Part shown: positions 23,120-34,270 of the stretch, one piece after another
Position numbering within the stretch: position 1 is the stretch's first letter
How the letters are laid out: every line of letters begins with the position of its first letter
Assembly: GCF_001638985.1 (NCBI RefSeq)
Contig: NW_017265140.1
Location: forward strand, 1,240,001 to 1,304,000
Source: Phycomyces blakesleeanus NRRL 1555(-)
Lineage: Eukaryota; Mucoromycota; Mucoromycetes; Mucorales; Phycomycetaceae
Length of the DNA stretch: 64,000 nucleotides
Direction: 5' to 3'
Translations under genes and position numbers: made by a program
The notes under the pieces: generated by a model
Told to the model about the DNA's origin: nothing
Databases searched by the model: none
The model's input: the letters and a program-made list of their open reading frames with translations, nothing else

Positions 23120-23482
23120 TGTCAAGTCTTAATATGATATTTCTTTTCTGGCACTTGTAATTAAGTCACAGAATCAAAACCACTGAGGATTGTTAAGTTT
23201 TTAAGAATAGTTTTTAGATAAGAATAAAGATGATTTTTATTAAATGTAATTCTTGACTATTTATACAAAACAATTGTTGATTTCTGGCTAAAAGAATAGC
23301 TACAATAATATGTCTTAGATGGTGGTTATCCAGTAATATCTCTACAAGTATATTCCTCATCTCCAACATCTAAAACATAGACAAAAGATCAATTGGCAAA
23401 GTCAAGATCTTTTATCCTAAAAAGTCAACCGTTACTGGTTGCTTGTAACTTCTGATTTTGGTCACCAATGTCAACTCTGACA
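23120..23482 (-). repeat. LTR-C, copy 3, complete solo LTR
   Basis: 363 bp with matching ends TGTCAAG..CTGACA (reads TGTCAGAG..ACTTGACA on the minus strand). It forms an inverted pair with copy 2. Flanking 5-mers (CAAGC, GTATC) do not match. Confidence 0.7.
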
Positions 23483-23534
23483 GTATCACCAAAATTAAGC
23501 ACAACAAAAATAATGCCCAACACTACTGTTAAAA

Positions 23535-23899
23535 TGTCAGACATTATTTTGATGAATCTGAGAAATCGGGATAATTGACTGCAGCAGTTCTGTGTGTCAA
23601 AGATACCTCATAGATAACGAACCGCAGTAATGTCTTGTAAAGATTAACCACAGTAACATCTTCTGAGCATCAACTGCAGTAAAAGGACTTCTCTTGTAAT
23701 TAAATAGAGTATAATAGTTTATTGCGGATAATGTGCAGTATTAGTTTAGAAAATTATATAAGACAATTCAATTCCTATCAATAAAAAGTACCTTTTATCC
23801 TCTCTTCGATTTTACATATACTCTCCGATCCCCAGTGGGTTTGACCTTTTGACTTTGCTATAGTAAAAGGAAGACCATCCCAGATCAGGAACGCTGAAA
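23535..23899 (+). repeat. LTR-B, copy 2
   Basis: About 365 bp, inverted relative to 9544-9905. It carries AATAAAAAG, CCTCTCTTCG and GATCCCCAGTGGGTTTGACC in that order. Its end lies about 11 bp beyond the 3' end of the tRNA-Leu gene. Confidence 0.7.
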
Positions 23900-23910
23900 A
23901 CAGTAAAACG

Positions 23911-23993
23911 TGAAGAGAGTGGGATTCGAACCCACGCCTCCGAAGAGATCACGGCCTTAACGTGACGCCTTAGACCAACTCGGCCATCTCTCC
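23911..23993 (-). tRNA. tRNA-Leu(AAG)
   Basis: Minus-strand cloverleaf of class II. The acceptor GGAGAGA pairs with TCTCTTC, the D arm begins TGGCCGAGTTGG, the anticodon loop TTAAGGC sits between TCACG and CGTGA, the long variable arm is built on TCTCTTCGGAG, and the T arm holds GGTTCGAATCC. Anticodon AAG reads CUU Leu. No intron. A TTTT run follows on the minus strand near 23905. Confidence 0.93.
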
Positions 23994-24012
23994 AACAGAG
24001 ATTAGACACAAG

Positions 24013-24992
24013 TGTTTAACAAATTTGTAGCATTAATCAAAAATGCATATTGGTTTGATGTGACGTCAACTTATGGACAGACTATAAGTTATGGACAGTG
24101 CAAAGTCGTGACTCCATCTCCGGACATGACAAAATCCGATTTTTTGGATTTAATTTCTCTCTCTCTCTTTTTTCTTTTTTCTTGCTATCGACATTTAAAT
24201 TCCCACTAGACTTTAAATACTTTTCCTCTTTTTTTCTATTTTTTCCTTGATTTTTATTTCCTTTTTAGCTTGCTTCCCTTTGTATTGCACTTATTCCTTT
24301 ACACTTCTTGATATTACTTCTTTAGTATGCTTCCCAAGAGTTTATATTTTTTAGTAGTTCGATTATTTTTATTTTTTTATTATTTTTGATTATTTTCTTT
24401 TGTGATTATGTCTGAAGACCTGTACACTCTTCTAAATAATCATTATTTAGCATAAAATGTATCTAGATTGTCACCTTGAACGCAGTTGTCAATTAGTATA
24501 TAAGAGAGATGCTTTTATCCCAATAAAATTCATTCAGTTTTCCTCTATATTTCTTTTGAACATCGTCACTGAGCTTGAGCTATTGTCCTACGGGAAATAC
24601 TAAGTTGCACACTGTTAGAATCTACAAGTACTGTCTCACCATTTGTTTGCTTGTCTGTTTGTCTGTTTATCTGTTTGTCTGTTTGTCTGTTTGTCTGTTT
24701 GTCTGTTTGTCTGTTTGTCTGTTTGTCTGTTTGTCTGTTTGTCTGTTTGTCTGTTTGTCAGTTTGTCTGTTTGTCTATCTGTCTGTTGTCCATATATCTG
24801 TTTTCATCCATTTAAAGTCCCGTTCATTATCTAAATTCCTTCTTGTTGGATTGTCCTGAGCAAAATCACAAGAATATAACTATACATATAATATCTATTA
24901 TATTTCTGACCAGTTGCACCACACACCATAACTCAACACGCATCATATTTGTCACATGTGTTGTAAGCTAATAAATTGTAAACCTATTTCTG
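24013..24992 (+). repeat. 5' LTR (LTR-A family) of the Ty3-like element
   Basis: From about 24215 it is the reverse complement of 4222-4950. The first ~200 bp (U3) is diverged from the other copies, so the start at TGTTTAAC is inferred. Includes a microsatellite and TATATAAGAGAG (about 24498), a possible TATA region. Confidence 0.65.
24640..24793 (+). repeat. CTGTTTGT tandem array inside the LTR
   Basis: About seventeen units of an 8-bp CTGTTTGT-type repeat, nearly pure. It corresponds to the degenerate array at 4384-4545. Open frames across it (Leu/Cys/Val) are meaningless. Confidence 0.9.
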
Positions 24993-24994
24993 GT

Positions 24995-25020
24995 GAAAGG
25001 CGCCAACAGTGGGTCCCTTT
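24995..25020 (+). promoter_or_regulatory. Primer-binding-like site
   Basis: GGCGCCAACAGTGGG just after the LTR resembles the TGGCGCC-type minus-strand primer sites of gypsy elements. Position supports it; the priming tRNA is not determined. Confidence 0.45.
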
Positions 25021-25705
25021 GGTAGTTTAGTCAGGCAGTAAGCCATGATAGATGGTACCAGACTCATGGGCGTTGACGTTGATGGTGAGTCGACCAAGTG
25101 ATGTATATCAAGGGACAGGTGTATCTCCCCAGTTTTCTTGGGAAATCTTATTTCTAATACCCCTTATATCCAAACCCCCAATTATATTCCGTTCCTTAAA
25201 TAATTAGAATATCCATCTACATCATTACTTCAGAAATGCCTGTTACCTTCTAAAAATTATACTTTTTTCCCCTAATTTTATATACTGTTTTATTGCCAAT
25301 ATTTATTTATAATTTATTTATTACATTTTTATTAGACTTCATTATTATACTATTACTATATTTTTTACTTTACCTTTATTCAATTACTATATTTTTATTA
25401 TACTTTTATTTTATCCTTTTTATATTTTTCTATTCCACTTCTACTATCAATACCAGTTACATATAGTAAAATTTTTCACTTGACTTTCTTTTCTTTCTCT
25501 CAAAAAATTATTTTAACCAAACATTTTTATTTATAAAAGAAACACCCTTTTCAATCAATAAAATTATCATTCTATCCTTGATCTTATTTATCTTTGTTCA
25601 TTATTATCATTATTCTTCATTCATATACAATATCCTTGTTTTTTGGAGTGTTTGTGGTATTTCAGATACAAAACAATAGAAAAATAAAATATTTGATAAT
25701 AGAGA

Positions 25706-26195
25706 TGTGTAGAAATACTTTGAGACTGTATATCAGTTGTCTTTATTCATAAATAAAAAGTGTCCCTTTTTATAAGAAAACACAATCTGCTCTTGTCATT
25801 ACGTCTTAGTTTCTTAAGGCTTTCTTCCTTTACTATATTTGGTTATTAGAGTGTATTTACTGCTTAACTAGTGTCGGTATTACAATTATGACATCAAGTC
25901 ATAAATTGTACTTCTTTAGCTCTTAGCTATTCTTTTCTCTTTTATACTAGAGCTTTAGAACTTCCTACTAAATTAGCTCCATATCGATCTGACACAGTTT
26001 ACCTGGCAGTATGATATAATTATCTTAACAATCTTTAAGATATTATCTACAGTACTAACTGTAATAATTATTGGGCTGATTACTTAATTGTTTATATATA
26101 TTTTATACTGATAAGATGATAGCTACTATGCTATCCCAATATGAATATGTTCTTATATGTGATAAATCCAACATCCGAGTGTCTGGATCACCACA
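25706..26195 (+). repeat. LTR-D, copy 2, in the Ty3 leader
   Basis: Matches 15571-15952, ending GTGTCTGGATCACCACA. It lies between the primer-binding-like site and gag, so it is an insertion in the leader. The longest of the LTR-D copies. The target duplication is not evident. Confidence 0.65.
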
Positions 26196-26499
26196 GTGTT
26201 GTCTGTTTATCTTGATATATTTTGTTTTTCTATTTTTTCTTTTCTGTTTTTCTCAAACTTTGTCGTTGTCACAATTTCTATTTTTATCTTCTTCCTATTT
26301 TTTCTATCTGTCTGTCACCAATACTTACCTGTCAAATTACTTATTCTTTTTGATTGTTATTGTATTCTTCTTGTATTTTGTAATTCACATTACATTTATT
26401 TGCCAAGTAATACTATTACAATTCACAACAAATGAACGTATCACATATCAAATTGAAGGTTTTGCCAAGAAACTCTTTTTATATTTTTTAAACTTATCT

Positions 26500-27430
26500 T
26501 ACTCAAATTATGCTGTGCAATATGCTCCTTCTTCTTCTGCTCCCATTAGAGAACATAAATCATCTAACATCTCCAAGTATCTCTTGGCTCCAGAAATCTT
26601 TGTTAGTGACCTGAACAGCAAGTCTCTTTTCTGGTTGCTGCATATGGATTGACTAAAGAAAGGTATTGGTATGACCAATGAAGAAACAATCCTGGTGGTG
26701 GCCACCCACTTCTGTGGCATGACTGCCAAGTGGTAGGCCATCTGTGAGGCCAAAGTCACCATGTGAGAAGTCTTCTTGGAAGAGTATAAGAAGCAGTTTG
26801 CCTCCCAGCAGGTGGAAGACATATGATGAACTAAAATCGATAAGATCAGGCAAAGCACAGGACAAAGCATTAGTGAGATGGCTCTTTGCTTGCAGGAGCT
26901 TTTTGGTCTAGTTGCTTTGGCCAATGAGGCCAAGAAAATCTGGATTTTATTGAAGGCTCTCCATCCAGAGATTGCTTATGAGGTAGAGAAGTCTGGTCTT
27001 CCTCACTCCTGGGACAAGTTGGTTTGTTGGGCCGCCAAGGTGGAGGCAGTCAAAGAGAAGTATCATTATTCTGATTTGCGCTTGGTTCCCAAGTTTGGTG
27101 ACTTCTCTGGATAGGGTTTGATATCCAAAAACTCCTTTGTAGAGGATGCCCTCTCTGAGCTCATTCAAGAATTCAGATCCATGAAGATCTATTTGTTTGA
27201 CACTTGTCATTTCCTTCCTCAAGCATCTGGTTCTTTTAGATTTGGTTTGTCTGGTTTTGGTGGTTCTGGTCCTTGTGGGTCTGGTTTTGGTAGGTCTGGT
27301 CCTGTGTCTAGTTTGGCTGGCTCTTCTGGTGCAAGGAAGAAGGTCATATCAAACCTGATTGCCCCAAGCGTTTGAACAAGAACAACGATTTGGAAAAAGG
27401 CCAAGGGCATCAGTAAGTTTTCCTGACGCC
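26500..27430 (+). pseudogene. gag remnant of the Ty3-like element
   Basis: One reading frame carries a gag-like helical region (MTNEETILVVATHFCG, LLKALHPEIAYEV, LVCWAAKVEAV) followed by a Gly/Ser-rich stretch with repeated SGFG. It is cut by stops at 26650, near 26731, 26764, 26824, 26827 and at 27112. Just after the Gly-rich stretch a zinc-knuckle-like WCKEEGHIKPDC reads in a different frame, lacking the first Cys. The product would be the capsid protein. No open copy remains. Confidence 0.6.
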
Positions 27431-28498
27431 TGTAACCATCCTAAAATATCTGTCTTTGAAGACACTGCTGTCAACATGGTTGAGACCACTCTGGTATATG
27501 CTGCCAAGCATGCTAGGGTGGTCAACCTGTCGTCTTCTAAGAATCCATACACTCATAACAAAGGAAAGGCTGTTGACAAAACAGTGCCATTACACTCTCT
27601 CTCAAACATACTTCTATCTCTTTAACAGCACTTATATGCACAGGGTCAGCTCAACACTTTCCCTACCAATGATATCTACATGACTCTGGCTCCTGACCTC
27701 TCTCCTCCTATTGGTTCTTCCCCTTTGGCCCCCAAGTCCCGTTATTTGCATCCGCCTCCAAGGGAACTCCCAGTACACATCAGTTGCAAAGATGTCTGGG
27801 AGAGACTGAAGAGTGTGGACGCTGGTATTTATCTGGCCGATTGACTTAACTTGGACAAGTGTGCGTCCAAGGACGTCAAGGATGAGTTGCATTTCTTATC
27901 TGGCCAGAAGTGGAAGGTCATCGCCTCTGAGGTGAACATGGTCCAACACCAAGAGAAGTCGTCTAACAGTGAGACTTTTTTATTCAGACGATTGGGAAAC
28001 CCAGTCCCTGGAGACCAATGCTGCAAACCTGAATTCCGATAGCAAGCTCGATGGGTACAACAGCAACAGCACAGTCTATAACTATCACTACAACTATAAA
28101 GACTTTGCATCAAGTCAACCTCTGAGAGCTCTTATCACCATCAATGGTCAGGTTATCCCAGCAATCTTTGACTTGAGTGCAAGTGTGTCCATCATCAGCA
28201 AGGCTTTGGCTCTTTGTCTTGGTTTGGTGCCCAATGTCAATCGTCTGCCTTTCTCTTCCTTGGATGGCCAGGCTCATCCCCCTGCAATATAACTGTCAGC
28301 ATCCTAATTTGTGTTGCTGGGAAACTGAGGCCTGACACCATGTGTATCAAGAATGGTGGCTCCAACTACAATCTGTGTCTTCTGGGAATGACTTGGTTCT
28401 GAGCTTATGACATTCATCTGCGCCTAAATGATGCCTGCATTGTCATCTCCATAAAGTATGGATTGGGTATGGTCGAGCTGCAAGGTCAGGCAAAGGAT

Positions 28499-28522
28499 CC
28501 CCCCCCCCCCCCCCCCCCCCCC
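28499..28522 (+). repeat. C homopolymer, 24 residues
   Basis: GGAT is followed by 24 C and then TCTACTC, inside the protease-RT linker. The reading frame used upstream differs by one from the frame of the RT block downstream, so the tract length is either slipped or misassembled. Confidence 0.95.
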
Positions 28523-30033
28523 TCTACTCTGTCAATGTCTGAGAGGAGTCTGTTGTAGGAATAGGGTCTACGTTAAAGGATACCCGAGGTAAGGAGCAGT
28601 TGCTCAACTATGTTGAGAAGGTGTTATCAGTTTCTGAGGCTGAGGCCAAGAGTCTTCCCCCCAGGATTGCCAGCATTGTCGATATAAATCAAGATGTGTT
28701 TGTAGAGAATTCTGGTCTGAGTTGGGTCAACCTTCTGGATTATGAGATTCTGGTGTCTTCCTTGAAGCCAATCCATTCAAGACCATACTGCTTGACTTGG
28801 GAGGAGAACGAGTCACTGAAATGTGAGTTGGATAATTTGTTGGCCTTAGAGCTTATCTGTCCTTTGCGTGGTTTGTGGACTTCTCCAGTCTTCTTTGTTT
28901 GGAAGCACAACAAGTCTTTGTGTCTGGTTGTAGATTATCACAAGCTTAATTAGGTCACCATTAAAGATGCTTTTCCCCTTCTGCATATCAATGATCTTCT
29001 AGACTTGCTGAGTGGTTTGGTCTTTTTCTTCACTCTGGATGCAGCAAGCAGTTACTAGCAGATTCCTGTAGCAGAGGAGTCAATCGAGTGCACTGGCTTC
29101 ATGACTTGTCAAAGAACCTTTGAGTTCACTGTGATGCCCTTTGGTTTGACCTCTGCTCTGTCCATATTTCAAAGAACAATGTCCAAGATCTTGGGGAACT
29201 TTTTGGACAATTTCGCCTATGTGTTCATTGACGATGTTATTATTTTTTACAAGACGTTGGAGGAACATGAGACTCACCTGGGCCTGGTCTTTGAGGCGTG
29301 CAAGAAGGCAAATTTCAAGTTAAAGTATAGCAAGTGTTTCTTTGCACAGCTGTCAATCAAGTATCTCAGTCATGTTGTGTCTGGTTCAGGTCTCTCACCA
29401 TGTGCTCACAATGTTGAGAAGTTGTTGACTTTGACTGTGCCTCGTAATGTGAACAAGGTTCATACTTTTCTTGGCATGGCAGACTACTATCATTGGTTTA
29501 TTCTCGTTTATGCTAAGGTGGTTCAACCATTAGTAAAGATGCTAAAGAAGAACATGTCTTTCGTTTGGGGCCCCGAGCAAGAAAAGGCGTTTTTGGCACT
29601 CTGGTCTGCTTTGGTGAGTCCACCGATTTTGACTTTTCTGGATCGTGGTCAGGTGCAAATCCTGACAACTGATGCATTACCCCATGGCCTTGATGCGGTT
29701 TTGTCACAAGCTCCAGGCAATCGCTTGGAGGAGGAGACCATAATTGCTTATGGATCGAGAGGGCTAAGGAGACCAGAGAGAAATTATGCTGCAACTCATC
29801 TGAAAGCCTTGGCACTCATTTGGGGCACTGTGAGATACCGCCATTACCTTGCTGGGTGTTGTTTCACCCTGCGAACAGACTATGCTGCGCTTGTCTATAT
29901 TATCAAGAACCCAAATCCTTCACCAAGACTGTCAAGATGGGCTGTCGCTCTCATGAAATATAATTTTGTAATACAACACCAGCCTAGCCATGACAATTCA
30001 GCAGATGCTCTCTCTCATCTTCCCCCTCAGTAA

Positions 30034-30600
30034 ACCCAGTACAAGTTTTCTAAAAACTCCATATTGGCTGGCTTTTTCTTGACATTTCTATTTTCTTCTG
30101 CAGCAACTTCTTTTATATTTTTATTTCCCCCTATCTTATATTAGTAAAGTTAAATTTTTTAATTTCGTTAATTTTAAAAATTGTTTCAATCCTTCTCTAT
30201 TTTTTCTCTACTCTATTATCTTTTCTTAATTCAACACCTTTGACTTAATTAGCAAATGCTATTCTCCAGAAAAAATTACCATTAATTTTATTCTATAAAC
30301 TATCTGTTTACACTCTTATTAAAATTATTTCAAAAATATCACCAAATATTATATCAATTCCTATTATCACCTTATACTACACAAGTATTCTTCAACACAA
30401 ATTATTTTCTTTAAAACTTCTCTTTTGAAATATTTTGTAAACCCAAATATATTATCTTTCAAACATCAAATTCTCATAGAATTAACTTTAAAATATCTTA
30501 TATTTTCTTTTTTACTATCTTATTTTTCAAATGGATTATCCTCTATATTTATCAATTTTTTATTTTCTTACACATAACGGCTAATTTCCTACTGACTCCA
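30034..30600. other. Pyrimidine-rich AT spacer between RNase H and integrase
   Basis: RNase H ends at a stop at 30031. About 570 bp of T/C-rich sequence without coding potential follows before integrase begins. It may be an old insertion in pol; no ends were recognised. Confidence 0.45.
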
Positions 30601-31792
30601 CTCCCAATATCAAACGTAAGGTTTGTTACCAGACCAAGAAGTATACTGCATTTCAGGGCAAACTCTTTCGCTGGGATTCTGAGGTTCCTTATAGTCAAAA
30701 ATTATTATACAAGGGTATTGCAGAAGGAGTGGTAAGTAAGGTGCATTGTGAGGAACATCAAGGCGTCAACCACACTTGGAGACAAGTCCATATACAGTAT
30801 ACTGGTCTGCACTTGTTCGAGTTGGTCTGTAAGATAGTTCAAGGGTATATAAACTGGCAGGTCTGAGCAAGAAAGGTCTGGAAGAGATATGAACCAGCAA
30901 GACCCATCATAACACTGGTGCACCCATTTTACATGGTAGGATGTGATGCAGTGAACCTGATCAAGACTTCTGTGAATGGTTTCCATTATCTTCTGGTTGC
31001 TGTTGACTATCTTATCAGGTAGCCAATTGCTATGCCCATCCAAGACATTACCACAGAGACTACTGCTACCTTCATGTATGATCAGATCGTAGTTACTTAT
31101 GGGGTCCCAAAGTACATCCTTACTGATAGGGGTAGTAACTTCACTTCTGGTTTTGTCTGTGAGTTTTTGTTCTCTCTGGGTTGCCGCCATCTCACCACCA
31201 CTGCCTACTGTCTGCAAATCAATGATATGTGCAAGCAATTGAACCAGACTTTAGTTCAGACCCTGGTGAAGATAACCCAAGATGCCAGTGTTCAAGACCA
31301 ATGAGACAAATATATCAACTCTGCTCATCTGGTTCTCCGTTTTCTGGTTAACAACTCCACAGGTCATAGTCCCTCCATACTTCTCTTTGGGTACAATATC
31401 CGCACTCCCGCGATCTGGCCAGCTCCAAGGACAGACTTTGTTGAAGATGAAGCAGTAATTGAGATAGCTAACAGAGTTAAGACTATACAACAGTTAACCA
31501 ATGGGTTATTCAAGGAGGCGTGGACAAGAATCAAGAAAAGGCAACTCCAGGACAAAAGGCATTATGACATACAAGTGAGCCCATGTAAGAGGTTCTTGGT
31601 GAGTGAGTAAGTTCTTATGTATAATAACAAGCCAGTGATGAAGCTCCAAGACCGATGGCTGAATCCTATGATAGTCACACAAGTCAACAAGAATGACACT
31701 TATCTGCTGACTGGGCCGAACTATCTGAGGTTGCAAGGCCCCATCAACAGTGATTCCCTGGTCCCCTTTGTCCACACTAGAAAAATTATATG

Positions 31793-32421
31793 TGTTGTGG
31801 GGAGAAAATAAAGCAAAATATAATATAGACGAAAGAATTCGTGAGAACTTGTGTAGGTTGTTTATTTCAAAAGAAAAGTAAAGAATGATCAAAATTCGAC
31901 TTTTCTACGCGGAACTATCTACTGATATTTATATGTTTTTCTAATTTGTAATTCAGTGTGTGCTTAAGTAATCTTTATCACGATGAGTCATCTTCCAGAA
32001 GTATTGTTCTTCTGGAAAGATCCGGAAAGACCAATTAATATGATACTTCTCCAGTCAGATCAGTCCAAGAGTTTTGGTAAAGAAGAGCATTTATGCTATT
32101 GGTAATATTTTAGTATTCCCACCCAGATACTTGGGTAATGTTTCATAATATTAAATAGTTGTAGTTGTAGTCTCTCAATTAAGTATTTGTATAATAAAAG
32201 AAATATGTAAATGAAATATAATGATGCCATATATATAATGTATATGTATTTGTATATCCCATGTCATGGTGATAATAATAAATAATCAATTATGTGTATG
32301 ATGATCTGTGTATTAGATAATATCATAAAGGGAGATCCGTTTGACTGGAATAGCTGAGGATATTATTTTATCCTTCAGTCTTACTCTCAGATTCAGCAGT
32401 AATCAATACTCATTCACAACA
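31793..32421 (-). repeat. LTR-G, copy 1, solo LTR with ATATG duplication
   Basis: 629 bp, TGTTGTGG..TCACAACA, flanked on both sides by ATATG (31788-31792 and 32422-32426), a perfect 5-bp duplication. It is a diverged, longer relative of the 532-bp copies. It sits at the 3' end of the Ty3 pol frame: removing it would leave pol ending at a TGA straight after HTRKII. Confidence 0.85.
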
Positions 32422-32426
32422 ATATG

Positions 32427-32808
32427 ATTTTACTTTCAGAAATATCAGTTTCAATAGGGGAAATAAGAGACCAAAATTTCATTTCTGGTCAGTTTTTCAC
32501 TCTAGATGGCAATATAAATTTTCTATTATTTTATTAGATGAAGAATAGAACTAATTTTTTTTTGATTAAATATTAAACTGCAATATTTTCACAGGAATTT
32601 ATAAGGCATGGAATCAATATTTTGCCCATAAATTATTCTTTTTCTAGAAACCTCTAATTATAAAGAATTTGTATTCTATAAACTTTTAATTGAAGACATG
32701 CTCTATTATTATTTGACATGAGCAATGACAGTTATTTAAGATATGCAATATAATTAAATTATATTATATTCAATATACTCTCAAAGTATTCTCAAGACAT
32801 ATGCAGAA
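32427..32808. other. AT-rich spacer
   Basis: No coding sequence or repeat recognised. Possibly the 3' untranslated remnant of the Ty3-like element. Confidence 0.4.
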
Positions 32809-33340
32809 TGTTGTAAATGAGTATTGACTACTGCTGTAATTGAGAATAAGTCTGAAGGAAATAATATAAGGCCTCAGCTATTCCAGTCAAAGGTGTCTAC
32901 TGGTTACTTTATTATTTAACACACAGGTTTAGCATGCATGATAGTGATTATATTTCATATGATGATATCACCATAATATGGGATATATCAGTGGATTATT
33001 ATAAGCATAATTATAACTCATAAACACATTTACTTTCGATGTTAATACTTCATTGGGATTACACACATTTATATAATTAATCATACATTAATTATCCCAA
33101 GATCACGTTGCTCTGATTAAGGCTCAGATAGGATCGATTACCTGACCCCAGTCATATAATTTTCCCAATCCAAAACAATATAAATAGCAGTAGTAGTTCA
33201 GTGTAGGAACCTCGTCAAACTTTGATATAAAATCTTTCTCAATAAACAAAACCTACACAAGTTCTCATGAATCTTCATTCCTAATTTCAAATCTTCAATT
33301 CTTCCTCTTAAAAACTTCTTCAACTTCAACCACCACAACA
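32809..33340 (+). repeat. LTR-G, copy 2 (532 bp)
   Basis: TGTTGTAAATG..CACCACAACA, exactly 532 bp. The left flank ends CAGAA and the right flank is CAAAG. It forms a large inverted pair with 33739-34270. AATAAACAAAACC near the 3' end is a likely polyadenylation region. Confidence 0.85.
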
Positions 33341-33738
33341 CAAAGACTTTTCATAAATTTTAGCCCATCAGTATCTCTATGTAAACAGTAAATATATCTA
33401 GAATAATAAACAAAAAAAGTGATTTTTTAAAAGACTTTATACATTAAATTAGCTAACATGAGAGGGGTTCAATAATATTTTTTTATATCCATTATTATTG
33501 GTTAAAACTTAAATCTCAGAAAAAATAAAATAAAATCTAAAGCAGATAATAAAACCTCTAATATGAAAAAGAGTATATAATCTAGAAATAAAATTTTTAA
33601 CGTGATCTTTATACTTCTTTAACTTTTACTATGTCATAGCTTATGTCCATAATTAATTTTCATATATCTATAAGAAAAAACACTTTTTTTAAAAAATATA
33701 TATATTGCAAAGACTTTGGCAACTCTTGTAAGATTCTG
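33341..33738. other. 398-bp segment between inverted LTR-G copies
   Basis: AT-rich, no frames. Flank comparison suggests it was inverted by recombination between the two LTRs. Confidence 0.45.
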
Positions 33739-34270
33739 TGTTGTGGTGGTTGAAGTTGAAGAAGTTTTTAAGAGGAAGAATTGAAGATTTGAGATTAGGA
33801 ACGAAGATTTGTAAGAACTTGTGTAGGTTTTGTTTATTGAGAAAGATTTGGTATCAAAGTTTGGTCCGGTTCCTACACTGAACTACTACTGCTATTTATA
33901 TTGTTTTGGATTGGGAAAATTATATGACTGGGGTCAGGTAATCTATCCTATCTGAGCCTTAATCAGAGCAACGTGATCTTGGGATAATTAATGTATGATT
34001 AATTATATAAATGTGTGTAATCCCAATGAAGTATTAACATCGAAAGTAAATGTGTTTATGAGTTATAATTATGCTTATAATAATCCACTGATATATCCCA
34101 TATTATGGTGATATCATCATATGAAATATAATCACTATCATGCATGCTAAACCTGTGTGTTAAATAATAAAGTAACCAGTAGACACCTTTGACTGGAATA
34201 GCTGAGGCCTTATATTATTTCCTTCAGACTTATTCTCAATTACAGCAGTAGTCAATACTCATTTACAACA
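33739..34270 (-). repeat. LTR-G, copy 3 (532 bp, inverted)
   Basis: Reverse complement of copy 2 with the same length and few differences. Flanks are GATTC on the left and CTTTG on the right. CTTTG is the complement of the CAAAG that follows copy 2. Confidence 0.85.

Larger units (their letters stand above)
24013..31790 (+). mobile_element. Ty3/gypsy-like LTR retrotransposon, 5' LTR only
   Basis: Order: LTR (24013-24992), primer-binding-like site, leader with an LTR-D inserted, gag remnant, then protease, reverse transcriptase, RNase H and integrase. This is the Ty3/gypsy order, with integrase last. No 3' LTR of the same family follows; instead an unrelated LTR sits at the end of pol. The 5' end is about 20 bp upstream of the tRNA-Leu gene. 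All coding parts carry stops and catalytic changes. Confidence 0.8.
27640..31790 (+). pseudogene. pol remnant: protease, RT, RNase H, integrase
   Basis: Protease block near 28130-28200 reads NGQVIPAIFDLSAS, where Asp-Ser/Thr-Gly-Ala is expected. RT runs 28600-29500, with VMPFGLTSA and FIDD in place of Tyr-x-Asp-Asp, and stops at 28951 and 29056. RNase H (29640-30030) has TDA, RTDYA and ADALSH, but HLKAL where a Glu normally stands. Integrase (30600-31790) has Asp in GCDAV and LTDRGSNF, and CKQLNQTL where Glu is expected; its HHCC finger is broken by a stop near 30865. The C-terminal part continues to HTRKII just before the LTR at 31793. Frame shifts occur near 28280 and at the C tract 28499-28522. 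Each loss of a catalytic residue except the RT Tyr can be explained by G:C to A:T changes. Confidence 0.8.

Noticed and set aside
24640..24793. CRISPR-like array
   Set aside because: Units are 8 bp with no spacers; it is a microsatellite in a eukaryotic LTR.
32809..34270. A foldback transposon with 532-bp inverted ends
   Set aside because: The outer flanks do not form a target duplication, and the ends TGTTG..CAACA plus other solo copies show these are LTRs; the inversion model explains the flanks better.
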